In this document: positions 1 through 10,029 of the stretch, piece after piece
Layout: each line of letters opens with the position of its first letter
Numbering within the stretch: position 1 is the first letter of the stretch
From: Chlorella sorokiniana
Taxonomy: Eukaryota > Chlorophyta > Trebouxiophyceae > Chlorellales > Chlorellaceae
Length of the DNA: 64,000 bases
Assembly (NCBI GenBank): GCA_025917655.1
Contig: CP084615.1
Span: 1,736,001-1,800,000, forward strand
Direction of reading: 5' to 3'
Program-made: the position numbers and the translations under genes
The notes under the pieces: model-generated
Seen by the model: only the letters and a program-made list of their open reading frames with translations
Database searches by the model: none
Told to the model about the DNA's origin: nothing

Positions 1-724
1 ACCAGATGCAGGCGGCAATGGCGGCACAGGCGGCGGTTTCGCCACATGCCGCACCCCCGCCCCTGCAAGCACTTCAGCGGGCTCGCCCTCCCGGCTGTCA
101 AGCCCGTCACCCCGGCCAGCGACGCAGGCGCGGCCGCGATTTCATCTGAAGACAAGCCAGCGGCTTTGGCGCACTAGCCACGGCTGCTTGCGCAGCTGGA
201 TGGTGCGCTTGTTTTTGTTCAAGACCCACTCTCGGCCGGTGGGCTGTGCCTCGGGCCTTGGCGCAACTTTGAGGCTTTCATGCGGATGGCTCTACAATAG
301 ATATGGCTGACCCTCCGCGCTGCATGCATGCCAAGGCATGCGCGCAAACCTCCTTGCCATGCATATTTTGGCGCTGCCTTAGCAACCCCTGCCCTTTCTT
401 GCCTAACCAACTGACTCTAAGCACCCGGCTGTAGGCCCGTCTTGCCATTTGAACTGCTTGCCTATCTCCGATCCCGGCCCGTCGTCCCTTTGCTGCCCCT
501 TTTGCCACCTCTGTAAGGCCCCGCCAAGCCTGGAAATGTTTACATGAGCCACGCAGGGAGATGAGAGCAGGGGAACAGCGAGAGGCACGGGTGCAAGTGC
601 CAGCAGAAAGCAAGAGGTGCAGAAGAAGGCGGCTTGGGAGGCCTGTGCGCGGCGGTATGTTTGGCGGATGGCCGCCCCGCGCTGCGCGCCCACCGCTACG
701 CACGGCTGCGCCCAGCGCGGCCGC
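1..724. other. Left-edge stretch; possible tail of a truncated + strand gene
   Basis: No complete gene is visible. A + strand frame entering from the left edge is Ala/Gln/Pro-rich and closes at about position 170; it could be the last exon of a gene outside the window, but there is no conserved motif to support that. A TGTAA motif on the + strand at 512-516 and one on the - strand at 540-544 lie within 30 bp of each other. This fits two convergent genes ending here: the unseen + strand gene and the reticulon gene whose stop is at 725. Confidence 0.25.
540..544 (-). terminator. TGTAA polyadenylation signal for the reticulon gene
   Basis: The - strand reads TGTAA about 180 nt past the reticulon stop codon. 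TGTAA is the known green-algal polyadenylation signal. The assignment to this gene is by position only. Confidence 0.45.
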
Positions 725-2249
725 TCAGCGCGCGTGGGCCTTGCCGCCCGCGGTACGCATCGCAAAGTCCTGGGCGTACAGCGACATGCGGGAGGCGCGC
801 TTGCGCACGCTCTGGGTGTAGGGCTCTGCAGGGGGTGGGGTGGGGGCCAAGGGGCCATGGCGTGGCTTTCCAAGAAGTGGAAAATGATCGCAAGTGGGCG
901 GGCAGCCCGCCAGGCCCCCAGCGGCCTGCCAGCACAAACACAGCCCTGGCCGAGGCAGCAGGCCCCCGGCCCCTCCCCTCCGCCCGGCTGGCGCCCGCCG
1001 ACGGCCAGGCAGGCCGCTCGGGCCGGGCGCCACCCACCCGCGATGGCGATGATGCGCTCCACCTCCGCCGGCTTCAGCTGGCAGCGCACCGCCAGCGCCC
1101 CCACCAGCAGCGCCACGCAGCGGGTGGCCCAGCCGCTGCGCAGCCAGAGGGAGCCCAGGAGCAGGAGCAGCAGCAGCGCCTGCTGGCGGCGGGACAGGCC
1201 CAGCGCGGCCCAGCGAGAGGCGGCGCCGCGCGTGGCGGAGGCCCAGGCGCGCAGCACGGCCTCGCGGTGGGAGGCGTAGGCGGCGGGCAGGGTGAAGGCG
1301 CGGCAAACCCGAGGGCGGCCAGGCTCCAAATGCTGCGGGGGCGCGGTGTGCAGGGCGGAGAGGGCAGGGGCTGGATGCGGCAGGTGCAGCCGCGCTGGGC
1401 ACCGCCGGCTGCCGGAAAGCGCTCGCATGAACCACCCTAGATCCTTCCCCCAGCAAGTGTTGCGGCTCCTTGCTTCCCGACCCCCTCCAGCCCTCTTGGC
1501 CCCCCCCGCCCCCACCCCCCGCCCACCCACCCACCCACCTCAGGTAGCGCCCCATCACCGCCAGGGCCCACAGCCCGCCCGCCACCCTCAGCGTCACCGC
1601 CGGGTCCTGGCAGCGCAGGTAGGCGTCGTGCAGGCGGGCCAGGGCGGCCACGGCGGCGGCGGCGCGGTCGGCCAGCGCGGCGGCCCACTCGCTGCCCGCC
1701 CAGCCCGAGGAGTCGTGCCACTGCTTGGAGACCAGGGAGCGGAAGAAGTTGAGGGCGATGTCGGCCAGCAGCAGGTAGGACAGGGCTGCAAGGGGTGGGG
1801 CGGGGACGGGTGCAAGCGGTGAGAGGGAGGGAGGGGTACGGTGTGCAGCGCTCCAGTGTGCCGCGGAGCAGCCTACGCCAACAGGCCAAGAAGAATCAAG
1901 GGGAAGAAGCATCTGCAATGCAAAATGTGCAATGCTCGAGACCCGGGCGCAGCGCTGTTGGCCCTGCAGCACCCAGCCCGTGTCGCGCCTGACAAGAGCG
2001 TGAGACCGTGTGCGCCGCGCAGCACAAACCAGGCAAGCGCCAGCGCCAGCACGCCCGCCGCTGCCGCCACGTAGGTGAGCGGGGGCTGCTGTACAGCAGG
2101 ATGTCGCGCACCAGCTCCCCGCCGGGCCGGGTGGCGGCCGGGGTCTCCGGCACGCCTGCAAACGTGACGCCGCCGCCGCCGCCGCCGGCACGCTTGGCGC
2201 CCGCTGCCGCAACGGGCGTCTCCAGCGGGCTGCCGGCGTAGGCATTCAT
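725..2249 (-). CDS. Reticulon-like ER membrane-shaping protein
   Basis: Probable reticulon (RTNLB family), an integral ER protein whose paired hydrophobic hairpins bend tubular membrane. The ATG at 2249 starts a Gly/Ala-rich N-terminus, followed by the typical entry into the reticulon homology domain (VRDILLY), then a long hydrophobic hairpin (GVLALALAWFVL ... HGLTLLS). The second exon reads SYLLLADIALNFF and a later exon has a second hydrophobic stretch (QQALLLLLLLGSLW). At least four exons are needed. The first intron (1786-1988) appears to use a GC donor (TCAG|GCGCGA), since only that join keeps HGLTLLS-ALSYLLL in frame. One base seems missing at a C run near 2085, between LLYSSP and LTYVAAAAG. 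The last exon is basic and ends at 725. Family assignment is by hydropathy layout and short motifs, not by alignment. Confidence 0.7.
1786..1988 (-). other. Probable GC-AG intron of the reticulon gene
   Basis: On the - strand the upstream exon ends TTGTCAG and the intron opens with GC. The acceptor TTGCAG precedes CCCTGTCC. Joining here gives codon GCC and an uninterrupted reading frame; no GT donor nearby gives the same frame. Confidence 0.6.
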
Positions 2250-2896
2250 GCTCAGCTCCTGCTGAGCATCCGAGATTGCCGACCTGCGCTGAGGCAAGGC
2301 GCGGAGGATCAGTTCCGCAAAGCTCAAAATTGCAGCCTGGCCGCGTCAGGCGCAGGGGCGCTGCCGATTGCCCTACCTCTGCTTCAGCAACTGTTGCTTG
2401 ACCATAATGGTGTCAGGCGGGGTAAGGGTCTCTTCCTGCATAGCTTTCGGCTGTCTGCTGCTGTTGTGAAGGCAGCGCCCTTAGAGAGCAAGGTGGACGG
2501 TCTTCAAGCCGATAGGAGCATCGGCTGAGTAGGGTGGAGGTGGACCGCACCTCAAGCAATCAGCGTGGGTGGAAAGGGGCTGCCGCCCGCTGCGCCCGGT
2601 TACACTATCGTTCCCGTCGCATCATGACTACATTCTCATACCGAAGTGGTTCAAATGCATACGTGTCTCTAACCATGATAACGAACCAAGAATGATGAAA
2701 CGGACCGCAATGCAAGCCTTGCCCCAGGTACATCAGAGATCTGCAGGGGCGCAACCAGTCATTGCATCGATGCTCTGTGGCTAAGAACGTTGTCCTGCTC
2801 GTTTCTTGAAGATCAGGGTATAGCAGAGGTGTTGTTGCATCCTCGAACCAATGACCTTGAGTATGGGCAGGTAATGCAGGTTTTTACTGCAGGTGA
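2250..2896. other. Intergenic, no gene seen
   Basis: Upstream region of the reticulon gene. It is noticeably richer in A and T around 2600-2720 than the coding stretches. I see no conserved reading frame, RNA gene or repeat in it. Confidence 0.4.
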
Positions 2897-3213
2897 ACCC
2901 ACGCACCATAGCTGACATCGCACCAGACTGCCCATCAGCATCCGACAATTGATTGAAACAATGGTCAAGATACGTGCTCCTTGCAGCAAAGCCACATCTT
3001 TCGCATGGCATGTTTTCGAGCAATTGCTGGCCGCTACGGCGGGTGCGCCTCCCGGATTCAAGTAGCTCGGTTACAGAGCGGCAGGCACAAGGCAGGGGAG
3101 AGCGGCTTGAATCAAGAAGCAGGGAGGCGGGTGGACACTGCCACCTCGCTTCCGCTCTGAAGTATTCAACAAGCACAAGCAAGGGTTCTTATGTCACAGC
3201 AACTGGCCACGTG
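2897..3213. repeat. 318-bp direct repeat, copy 1
   Basis: This segment recurs at 4940-5257 with only about three differences (one extra G in a G run, one A/G and one T/C change), so the two copies are roughly 99 % identical. The edges are sharp: identity begins at ACCCACGCACC and ends at CCACGTG. Neither edge shows the TG...CA ends usual for long terminal repeats. The 3' end of the gene at 3194-4659 overlaps this copy by about 20 bp. Confidence 0.9.
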
Positions 3214-4659
3214 GCAGAGCCGAGCAACAGGCCCGGCCGCGCGGCTGCTGGCAGGCGTAGCGGGGCAGCTGTGCGCTGCAGGGGCGCCGGCTGTGCTTGG
3301 GAGGCTGGGCAGATGGGGCAGCGTGGGCAAGGCTGCAGCCCTGGGCACGCTGCTGCTTTGCCGTGCGCTGCTGAGGGTTGCTGCGCAGGCAGGCCAGCAC
3401 CGCAGCCAGCGAGCGGCCGGCAGGCTGAGAGCGACGCCGCTTCTTGGGTGCAGACGTGGAGGCGGCGGGGGTGGCAGTGACAGCAGTGGTGGTGTTCAGC
3501 TCAGGTGTGAGGGCAGCGATGGGGGTGGCGGCCGCAGCGCAGGGTGAGGGCTGTGCCACGTGCAGCAGCCTGCAGCAGGGAGGGACTGAGCACAGGCGTG
3601 TGAGTCTCGTTGTTGCACTGGGCACACAAACGCAAGGAGCTGATCCTGGCAGCACACACCCCCATCCACTCACCCTTGCAGTGCCAGCAGGTAGCGCGGC
3701 GGCTGAGCAGCGATGACCGACAGGGGCAGCGGGCCGGCTGTCAGGGCCGGGAAGGCGCAGGGACGCCCCAGGCGGCCTGCTTCGGCGGCGGCTGCCTGCT
3801 CAGCAGGGGTGCGGCGCTGGGGCAGCTTGTATGGGGGTGGTGGCGGCAGCAGCGATGCCAGCTGGCCAACAGGGATGGCGGGGCGCACAAGGCAGGTGCC
3901 AGCCAGGATGGCGGTCGAGGCGCCAGGGCGGCGAGCGGGGGCAGATAAGCTCCACAAGGTGTGAAGATGATGATTGCGGTGCATGGCAGCACGTCTTCCG
4001 CGTCTGCTTGGCATGCGGTCGAAGCGTGGTACCGCTCCTCGGGAGTCACGATGGCCTTGGTGGGGGTGGGTGCTTGCTGGCGGCTGCGAGCTGCCCAGCA
4101 ACCCTTGGGGGAAGCGCGCAGGCAAGGTGGCAGAGCCCAGGCTGGGCCAGGTGGCCTCGCAGGCCAGGGCGGGCAGCGCATGTGCGGCGTGCTGCGCGGG
4201 GATCTCGCCGCTGGTGCTGCGCAGGAGGGCGGCGACGGCGTCCTGCTTGGCGGATGCCTGCTGATGGAGGGGAGCAGAGGGCCGGGGAAAGAGTTAGAAG
4301 GAGCGCCAAGATGCATGAGATACGGACATTGAAGGCTGTCCCTCCCGAGACGCGGGGCTGATGGCAGGCTGCGCACAGAGCGCAAGCCGGGCACCCGGCT
4401 GGCGCCGCCAACTACCCACCTGGGAAAGCAGCGTCGCAGCGGCCTTGCGTGACATGAGGCGGACCGTGAGGTGGCCTGCAAGCGCAATGAGGGGCACAGG
4501 AGGCGGAGTGGGGGCACTGGGGATCTTCGAGTTCCCCATCAACATGTGGCGCGGGCGCCTGCACAGTACGTGCACGGCGCAATGCCTGAAGGTCTCACCT
4601 GCCGCAGTGGTGGTGCGTGGCGAGGTCCAGGCCGAGGTGTGGGTGCCCATGCCCGCCAT
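3194..4659 (-). CDS. Hypothetical protein with a basic nuclear-localisation-like patch
   Basis: Not recognised. A spliced model is supported by good donor and acceptor sites. Exon 1 (4599-4659) starts with the ATG of MAGMGTHTSAW; exon 2 (4420-4475) encodes GHLTVRLMSRKAAATLLSQ; a long exon follows beginning QASAKQDAVAALLR; and a final exon after a GTGAGTGG donor near 3673 ends at 3194. Phases of exons 1 and 2 match exactly. The final exon has a basic cluster APKKRRRSQ that resembles a nuclear localisation signal. The rest is Ala/Pro-rich and low in complexity. The gene fills the space between two near-identical direct repeats almost exactly, its start lying about 280 bp inside copy 2. It could be a real lineage-specific gene or the cargo of a mobile unit; the sequence alone does not decide. 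Confidence 0.45.
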
Positions 4660-4939
4660 GTCCAGTTGGTTGAGCTGTGTGGAAGCCTCAAGGGGTGTGG
4701 GGGTGAGTGGATGGATGAGATGCGTGCGGCAGAAGGTCCAGAAGCAGACAGAATGGACAAGACAGGCAACCCTAGCGCCTATAAGTACCGCCACCCGCCG
4801 GGAGGCGCCAAAAGCGCCCTGCGGGCGGAAAGGGCTTGGTATGGCGTCGGTTGAACGACTGAAAGCCGCAAACCAGCCGCCGGGGCTCCCCAGCCGCCTT
4901 GCCCCAGCTGCTGTCGGCAGCTGCTGACGCCGGCGCCAC

Positions 4940-5257
4940 ACCCACGCACCATAGCTGACATCGCACCAGACTGCCCATCAGCATCCGACAATTGATTGAA
5001 ACAATGGTCAAGATACGTGCTCCTTGCAGCAAAGCCACATCTTTCGCATGGCATGTTTTCGAGCAATTGCTGGCCGCTACGGCGGGTGCGCCTCCCGGAT
5101 TCAAGTAGCTCGGTTACAGAGCGGCAGGCACAAGGCAGGGGGAGAGCGGCTTGAATCAAGAAGCGGGGAGGCGGGTGGACACTGCCACCTCGCTTCCGCT
5201 CTGAAGTATTCAACAAGCACAAGCAAGGGTTCTCATGTCACAGCAACTGGCCACGTG
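4940..5257. repeat. 318-bp direct repeat, copy 2
   Basis: Same orientation as copy 1 at 2897-3213, with 1,726 bp between the copies. The flanks differ immediately outside the match on both sides and I see no target-site duplication. It lies upstream of the hypothetical gene and just downstream of the SNM1 stop codon, so it could hold the promoter of the first and part of the 3' region of the second. Confidence 0.9.
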
Positions 5258-5356
5258 CCTTAGAGCTCGCCTCCCCTGATCAACCAGGCTGAGCTGTGCT
5301 CACAGCCTCCATCGCCAAGCGGCATGACTGCATGGATCTCCACTTCTTGGATCCTC

Positions 5357-6595
5357 CTACGCCTCGCCATGCCCATACAGCAGCTGTACCAGCCGCCTTG
5401 CCTTGGGCCCGTCGCTGTCGCTGTTGACGCTGGGTATGATGCTGCACGCGGGAATGGGCGAGTAAAGCCAGGCTTCAGGCGAGTCTTTCAACTGAGCATG
5501 CACAAATCCACAGGTGCGCTCACCTGACGGGTGCAAACCAGCGCACAAATTCTTGGAGCTCGCTGAAGCTGGAGTGCTCACTGTAGGGCACCTGCGGGCA
5601 GCATGTGCAGAGGGGGCATGAAGGAGGCAGCGGGGGCGGCGGGTGTTGCAGCGCCGCTTCCCACTGGCGCCAGTGGGCCTCCCCAGCGCAGCGCTGGCCT
5701 GGTAGGTGATGATGGTGCCCTTCTGGCGGCGTCGCCCGCGCGCCCGCGTCTGGCCCGCGTCCCGCTGGTGGGTCCACCCCGTGGGCTGGAAGCCGACGGC
5801 TGCAGCGGGCCAGGGGCACAGCGTGCTGGACGGGCAGCTGGCAGCACCAGATGGAGTGCAGCCTCCGGTGGCAGGCGCACCAAGCGCCCAGCCAGCCGCA
5901 CAAGCACGCCCGCTGCGCTCTGCTTGCGGCCGCCGCGCCCGCACCGCCCAGCCAGCGCACCCGTGGAGAAGCGGCCGCGGTAGTGCTTCAGCAGCTTGGC
6001 CATGTGCTTCTGGCTCACCATCCACAGCGGCACTGCGGCAGCGCAGCACGCATGGGCGCGGCGCTGCTGATGCGGCTCGCTACCGCCCGCCCGGGGCACT
6101 GCAGCGGCGCTGCACGAGGCACTGCACGGGGCACTGCCGGGGCACTGCACGCAAGGGCACCCTGCCTCCCTGCCGCGCCTGGCACGCTGGAGCTGGGCTT
6201 GGCCAGGCGGGGCGGGGTGGGCGCGCACCTGCGTGCAGGTTGGTGTCGCCGTCGTCGGTGGTCAGCAGGTCTCGGTACTCAGGGGGAGGTCCAGGCAGTC
6301 CAGGATCTGCGGGGCCATGGGGGGGGAGATAGGCCGGGAGGAGGCTGTTGAGGGGAGTAGGGGCAACGTGGTGAGGAAAGTGGCAGACGGCGACGGTGGG
6401 ACCCGCACCCTCCTCCACCACCACCTCACACATTCACTTGCGCCGCCGCCCGCACCTTCCTCTTGGCCACCGACACGTACACCTTGCGCTGCAGCACGCG
6501 GGCCGCCTCCAGGAACAGCCGCTCCTTGCCTGCGGGGGGTGGCGACGCGCACGGGCACAGCGCGCCTGTGAGGCCATGCGGGCCGCGCAGGCGGG

Positions 6596-6648
<53 letters not shown>

Positions 6649-9600
6649 GGGGGGGGGGGGCGCACCGATGGTGTAGGAGCCGAAGAGGAAGAGGGTCTTG
6701 GGGTTGAAGGCCTCGGCCTTGACGGCGTCGATGGCAAAGCGCAGCACGTCTGCCTGGGGGGAAGGCGTACTGGGAGCAGTAGGTGGTGTCCAGGATGAGG
6801 TGGGCGCTGCCCCTGCGGGGGTGGGGCGGGGGGTGGGGGGGGGTGGTGATGGAAAGGGTGGGGGGTTGTGTGGAGGGGGGCGGGAGATGGAAGGGGAAGG
6901 GGGCAAAGGATGGGGGAGGCAACGAGCGAGGCGGGCTGATGTAGCGGTGGGCGGGAAGGGTTGGGTGGAGTGAGGAGGGTACACCCTGTGCGGTGAGGTG
7001 GCGCACTGTGGTACGGTGCAGGGTGTGACGTGTGGGCATGCAGATACGCGGGGATGGGCCAGGCTGGAGGCGGGCACGGCACAAGGACCCGGCTCGCGCT
7101 GCAGAGGCTAATTTCTAGCGCTCGCAAGCAGCGAGGGGCGGCCACCGGCAAGCAGCGCCCACCTGACCGCCTTCAGCGCCTCCTCCTCCCGCATCTCCGC
7201 CACCAGCCGGCAGTCGCCTGCAGCAAGGGCGCACGAGAGGCTGGGTGCAGGCACTGAGAGGCAACGAGGCCGGTGGCCGACAAAGCAAAGCCTTCCGCTG
7301 GTAAAGCACACGGCGGCGGCAGGCGCCGGGCGCCGCCCCCACCCGTGTGCAGCACGGGGCGGCAGCCGGGCGGCTGGAACAGGATCATTGCGGCGCCGGG
7401 GCAGTGGTTGGCCTCCAGGAAGGTAACGCGCACGCCCTCCACCACCAGGGGTGTGTTAAGTGGCACTTGCCTGGGGGCCAGGGCGGGAGGGAGGGGGGCG
7501 GTAACGGAAAGCGCTGCAAGCCAGCCAGGCTGGGGGCTTCAACGACGGCGGTGCACGGCAGGCCCTGCCAGCCGCGTGCGCGGGCTCACCGTATGCAGGC
7601 GGGCTTGACGCGCAGCTGCTGCTGGACGAGGCGCGCGGTGGGGGGTGCAGTAGAGGGTGCCGCGGTCAAACCTGCGGGCGCGCAGCAGGGCGAGTGGATG
7701 ACCCCAGCAGCTCCCCACAGCTGCCCCTGCAGAGTCCTGCAGGGTGCCGCGGCACATCGGCGCAGCGAGGCGCTGCAGCACGTGCCAGCCCGGCTTGCCT
7801 GCCGGTGAGGCCCTTGTAGTGGTCGGCGTGGAAGTGCGTGAGGAACCAGTGGCGGTGGGGGAGCAGGCGGGCAGGTTGCAGAAGCGGTCGACGACAAAGG
7901 CGGTGCCCGGCACCACCTGCCACGGCCGCATCGGCAGCACCTGCCCCCGCTGCACGCAGGGAGGAGGGGGCGCGGCTGGGGCGCCCAAACAGGAGCGAGC
8001 GCAGAAACATGCCTGCAGGGCCAAGCGAGGGGGAGCACAGCTCGGCATGCAAGGCCGCTGCCCGGCGCAGGGCTCACCGGGGCCCCCAGCGCTTGCCGCC
8101 GCCGCCAGCCTCTGCCGCCACCGCCTTGTGCGCCCACTGCTGCTGCCCGCCCCGCCCGCGCCCCCTGCTCGCCGCCTGCTTGGCTGCCTGGGGCGGCAGC
8201 GGCGCGCCGTCGGCACCCCGCATGTAGCTGAGAATGCTGCCGCGGCCTGCCCTGGCCACTGCCGCCGGCTTCCCTCCCCCAGCGGCTTGAAATATTGGAG
8301 AATGTTGCAGGAGACGAGGGCGGGGCCGCCGCCGCCAGAGGCCAGCGCCCGCCAGTCGCCCACGCCGCTCCTGGCGGCGCCGCCGCCCGGCCCTGCCATG
8401 GCATGCGCCAGCCGCCGCTCCTCCAATTGCTGCTGCTGCTGCTGTTGTAGCTGCTGAGGGTTGCAGGCAGGGGCACCGACCTGCCCAGCCTCCGACCAGC
8501 GCTCATCACCAGGCGCCACCTCAGCACCGGGCGCAGCCGCCACGGGCGCCGCCTGTGCCGCCGCCAGCAGCCCCTCCAGCGCCAGCAGCACCTTCTTGCG
8601 GGCGCCCAGCGTCGCGATACCCAGATGCTGCAGGTCCTGGTCGGTCAAGCAGGGCAGCAGGGACAGCCCAACGCCTGCAGGATGTTCCACAGCCAAGCGG
8701 TGGGCCACAGCCCCTCGACTGCAAGGGCTTGAGAGCCTTGGACCAGCTGCCGGGCGCAGGCCAGACCTGCACGACGGCGCAGCCCACCCACCTGCCAGCA
8801 CAAAGTGGCTTGTGTACTTGGCCAGGCCCTGCTGCTCCAGCCAGGCAGCCAGCGCGGCCTGGTCCTCGCCGCCGCCGCCTGCCGCGCCCGCTGCCCCCTC
8901 CTCCGCCCAGCTCTCAGCGTCGGCCTCATCCGCCAGGTCAACCACCTCCTCCGCCGCTCCGCACCCTTGTGCCGCATCCATCTCACACCCAGCGAGGCTT
9001 CCAGGGTCTGAGGCAGGCGAGCCGCTGTGGCCGCCCCCAGCAGCCTGCGTGGCCTCCTCGTGCTCCGACCAGTTGCCACCCTGCTCCCCGTCATCGTCCC
9101 ACGACAGCTCAGCAGGGCCGCCCGCCGCTCCCTCTGCCACAGCCACACTCGCCGCCTGCTCCTGCTCGGTGCAGAGAACGGAGGCCTCGCCGCGGGGCGG
9201 CGTGCCCGCACCGGCGGCGGCACGGGCGCTCTGGCCGCACGACTGCGCATGCTGCGCCTGCTCCGCAGCGCCGCCCAGGTCAGCCATGAAGCTGCCGCAT
9301 GTGGCGCAGAAGGCGGCTGCCACTGGCGCGTTTGCTGCTGCCATCTGCGTCAGGGGCCCCGCCCCGTCATCTTCCCAGCCCGGGCCGCAGCCAGGGCTAG
9401 GTGGCGGCCAGGCTGGCTGTGCATGCCGGGGCTCCTGCTGCCCCTGCGACTGCACGGAGGGTTGCAGCTGTGGAGTCCCCCTGCTGGACATGAAAATGCT
9501 GCGCACGCTCCACTTGCTGGTGCCAGGACACGGTGTAGGCTGGCCATCATGGCGGGCTTCAAACGGCAGCTGTGCAGACGTGTCGCCGGCTGCCGCCACC

Positions 9601-9764
9601 CGCAACCGCGGCTCAGCCCCCGCCGCTTGTGTCTGGACAGGGCGGAAGCGCTCTGGCGTCGATCCGGCGTTGCGGCGCTTGTTGGGAAGGTGTGGGCGCT
9701 TACAGCTCCTCTCCCGGTCGGATAGAGTCACACCTGTGGGAGGCTGATCGCCATTAAGCGGCAT
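5357..9764 (-). CDS. SNM1: SNM1/PSO2-type DNA cross-link repair nuclease with UBZ4 and SAM domains
   Basis: A 5'-exonuclease of the metallo-beta-lactamase/beta-CASP family, acting in the nucleus on DNA interstrand cross-links. Domains in order: a disordered N-terminus; a UBZ4-like zinc finger (CATC, then HAQSC) near + strand 9235-9305; an acidic linker; a SAM domain (WLEQQGLAKYTSHF ... LTDQDLQHLGI) near 8565-8860; then the nuclease. The metal-binding motif THFHADH lies near 7830, followed by EANHCPGAAM, LHTGDCRL, LDTTYCSQY, KTLFLFGSYTIGKE and VPYSEHSSF. The SAM plus nuclease layout matches the plant protein family typified by Arabidopsis At2g45700. The start is the ATG of MPLNGDQPPTG. One base appears missing at a C run near 7860, just before the metal motif. 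The intron near 6600 holds a TG/G microsatellite. The gene is divergent from RNase HII. Confidence 0.9.
6598..6660. repeat. (TG)24 microsatellite followed by a 15-G run
   Basis: About 24 TG units run directly into 15 consecutive G residues, inside an intron of the SNM1 gene. On the coding strand this is a C run followed by CA repeats. It is probably polymorphic in length and hard to sequence. Confidence 0.97.
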
Positions 9765-10029
9765 CGCTGAACGTAAACTATGAGCTCGCAAAATAATAAG
9801 CCCCGCTGCATCCTGAACTGATTGTAATCCAGGTTCCGGCTGTACAGGGGCAGTGCATACGAATTGGAGCTGTGGGTGAGTTGTATTATCCAGTTCCGCA
9901 CTGCCTGCTGTAATTCGAAAACCCAACTGCAAGCAGACTCTTGCCCTGCTTCACAACCCACGACTCAACATTGCGTGCTCGGTGTTGAGACGCCTGTGCC
10001 TGGCCTCAACCGCAAGAGCGGGGATCGCC
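9765..10029. promoter_or_regulatory. 265-bp divergent promoter between SNM1 and RNase HII
   Basis: The two start codons face away from each other with only 265 bp between them, so both promoters and 5' UTRs must sit here. The stretch is clearly more A/T-rich than its surroundings (for example GCAAAATAATAAG near 9787). No specific factor site can be named. Confidence 0.55.

Noticed and set aside
2897-5257. Direct repeats as long terminal repeats of a retroelement
   Set aside because: No TG...CA ends, no primer-binding site, no target duplication and no polymerase or capsid motif in the 1.7 kb between them.
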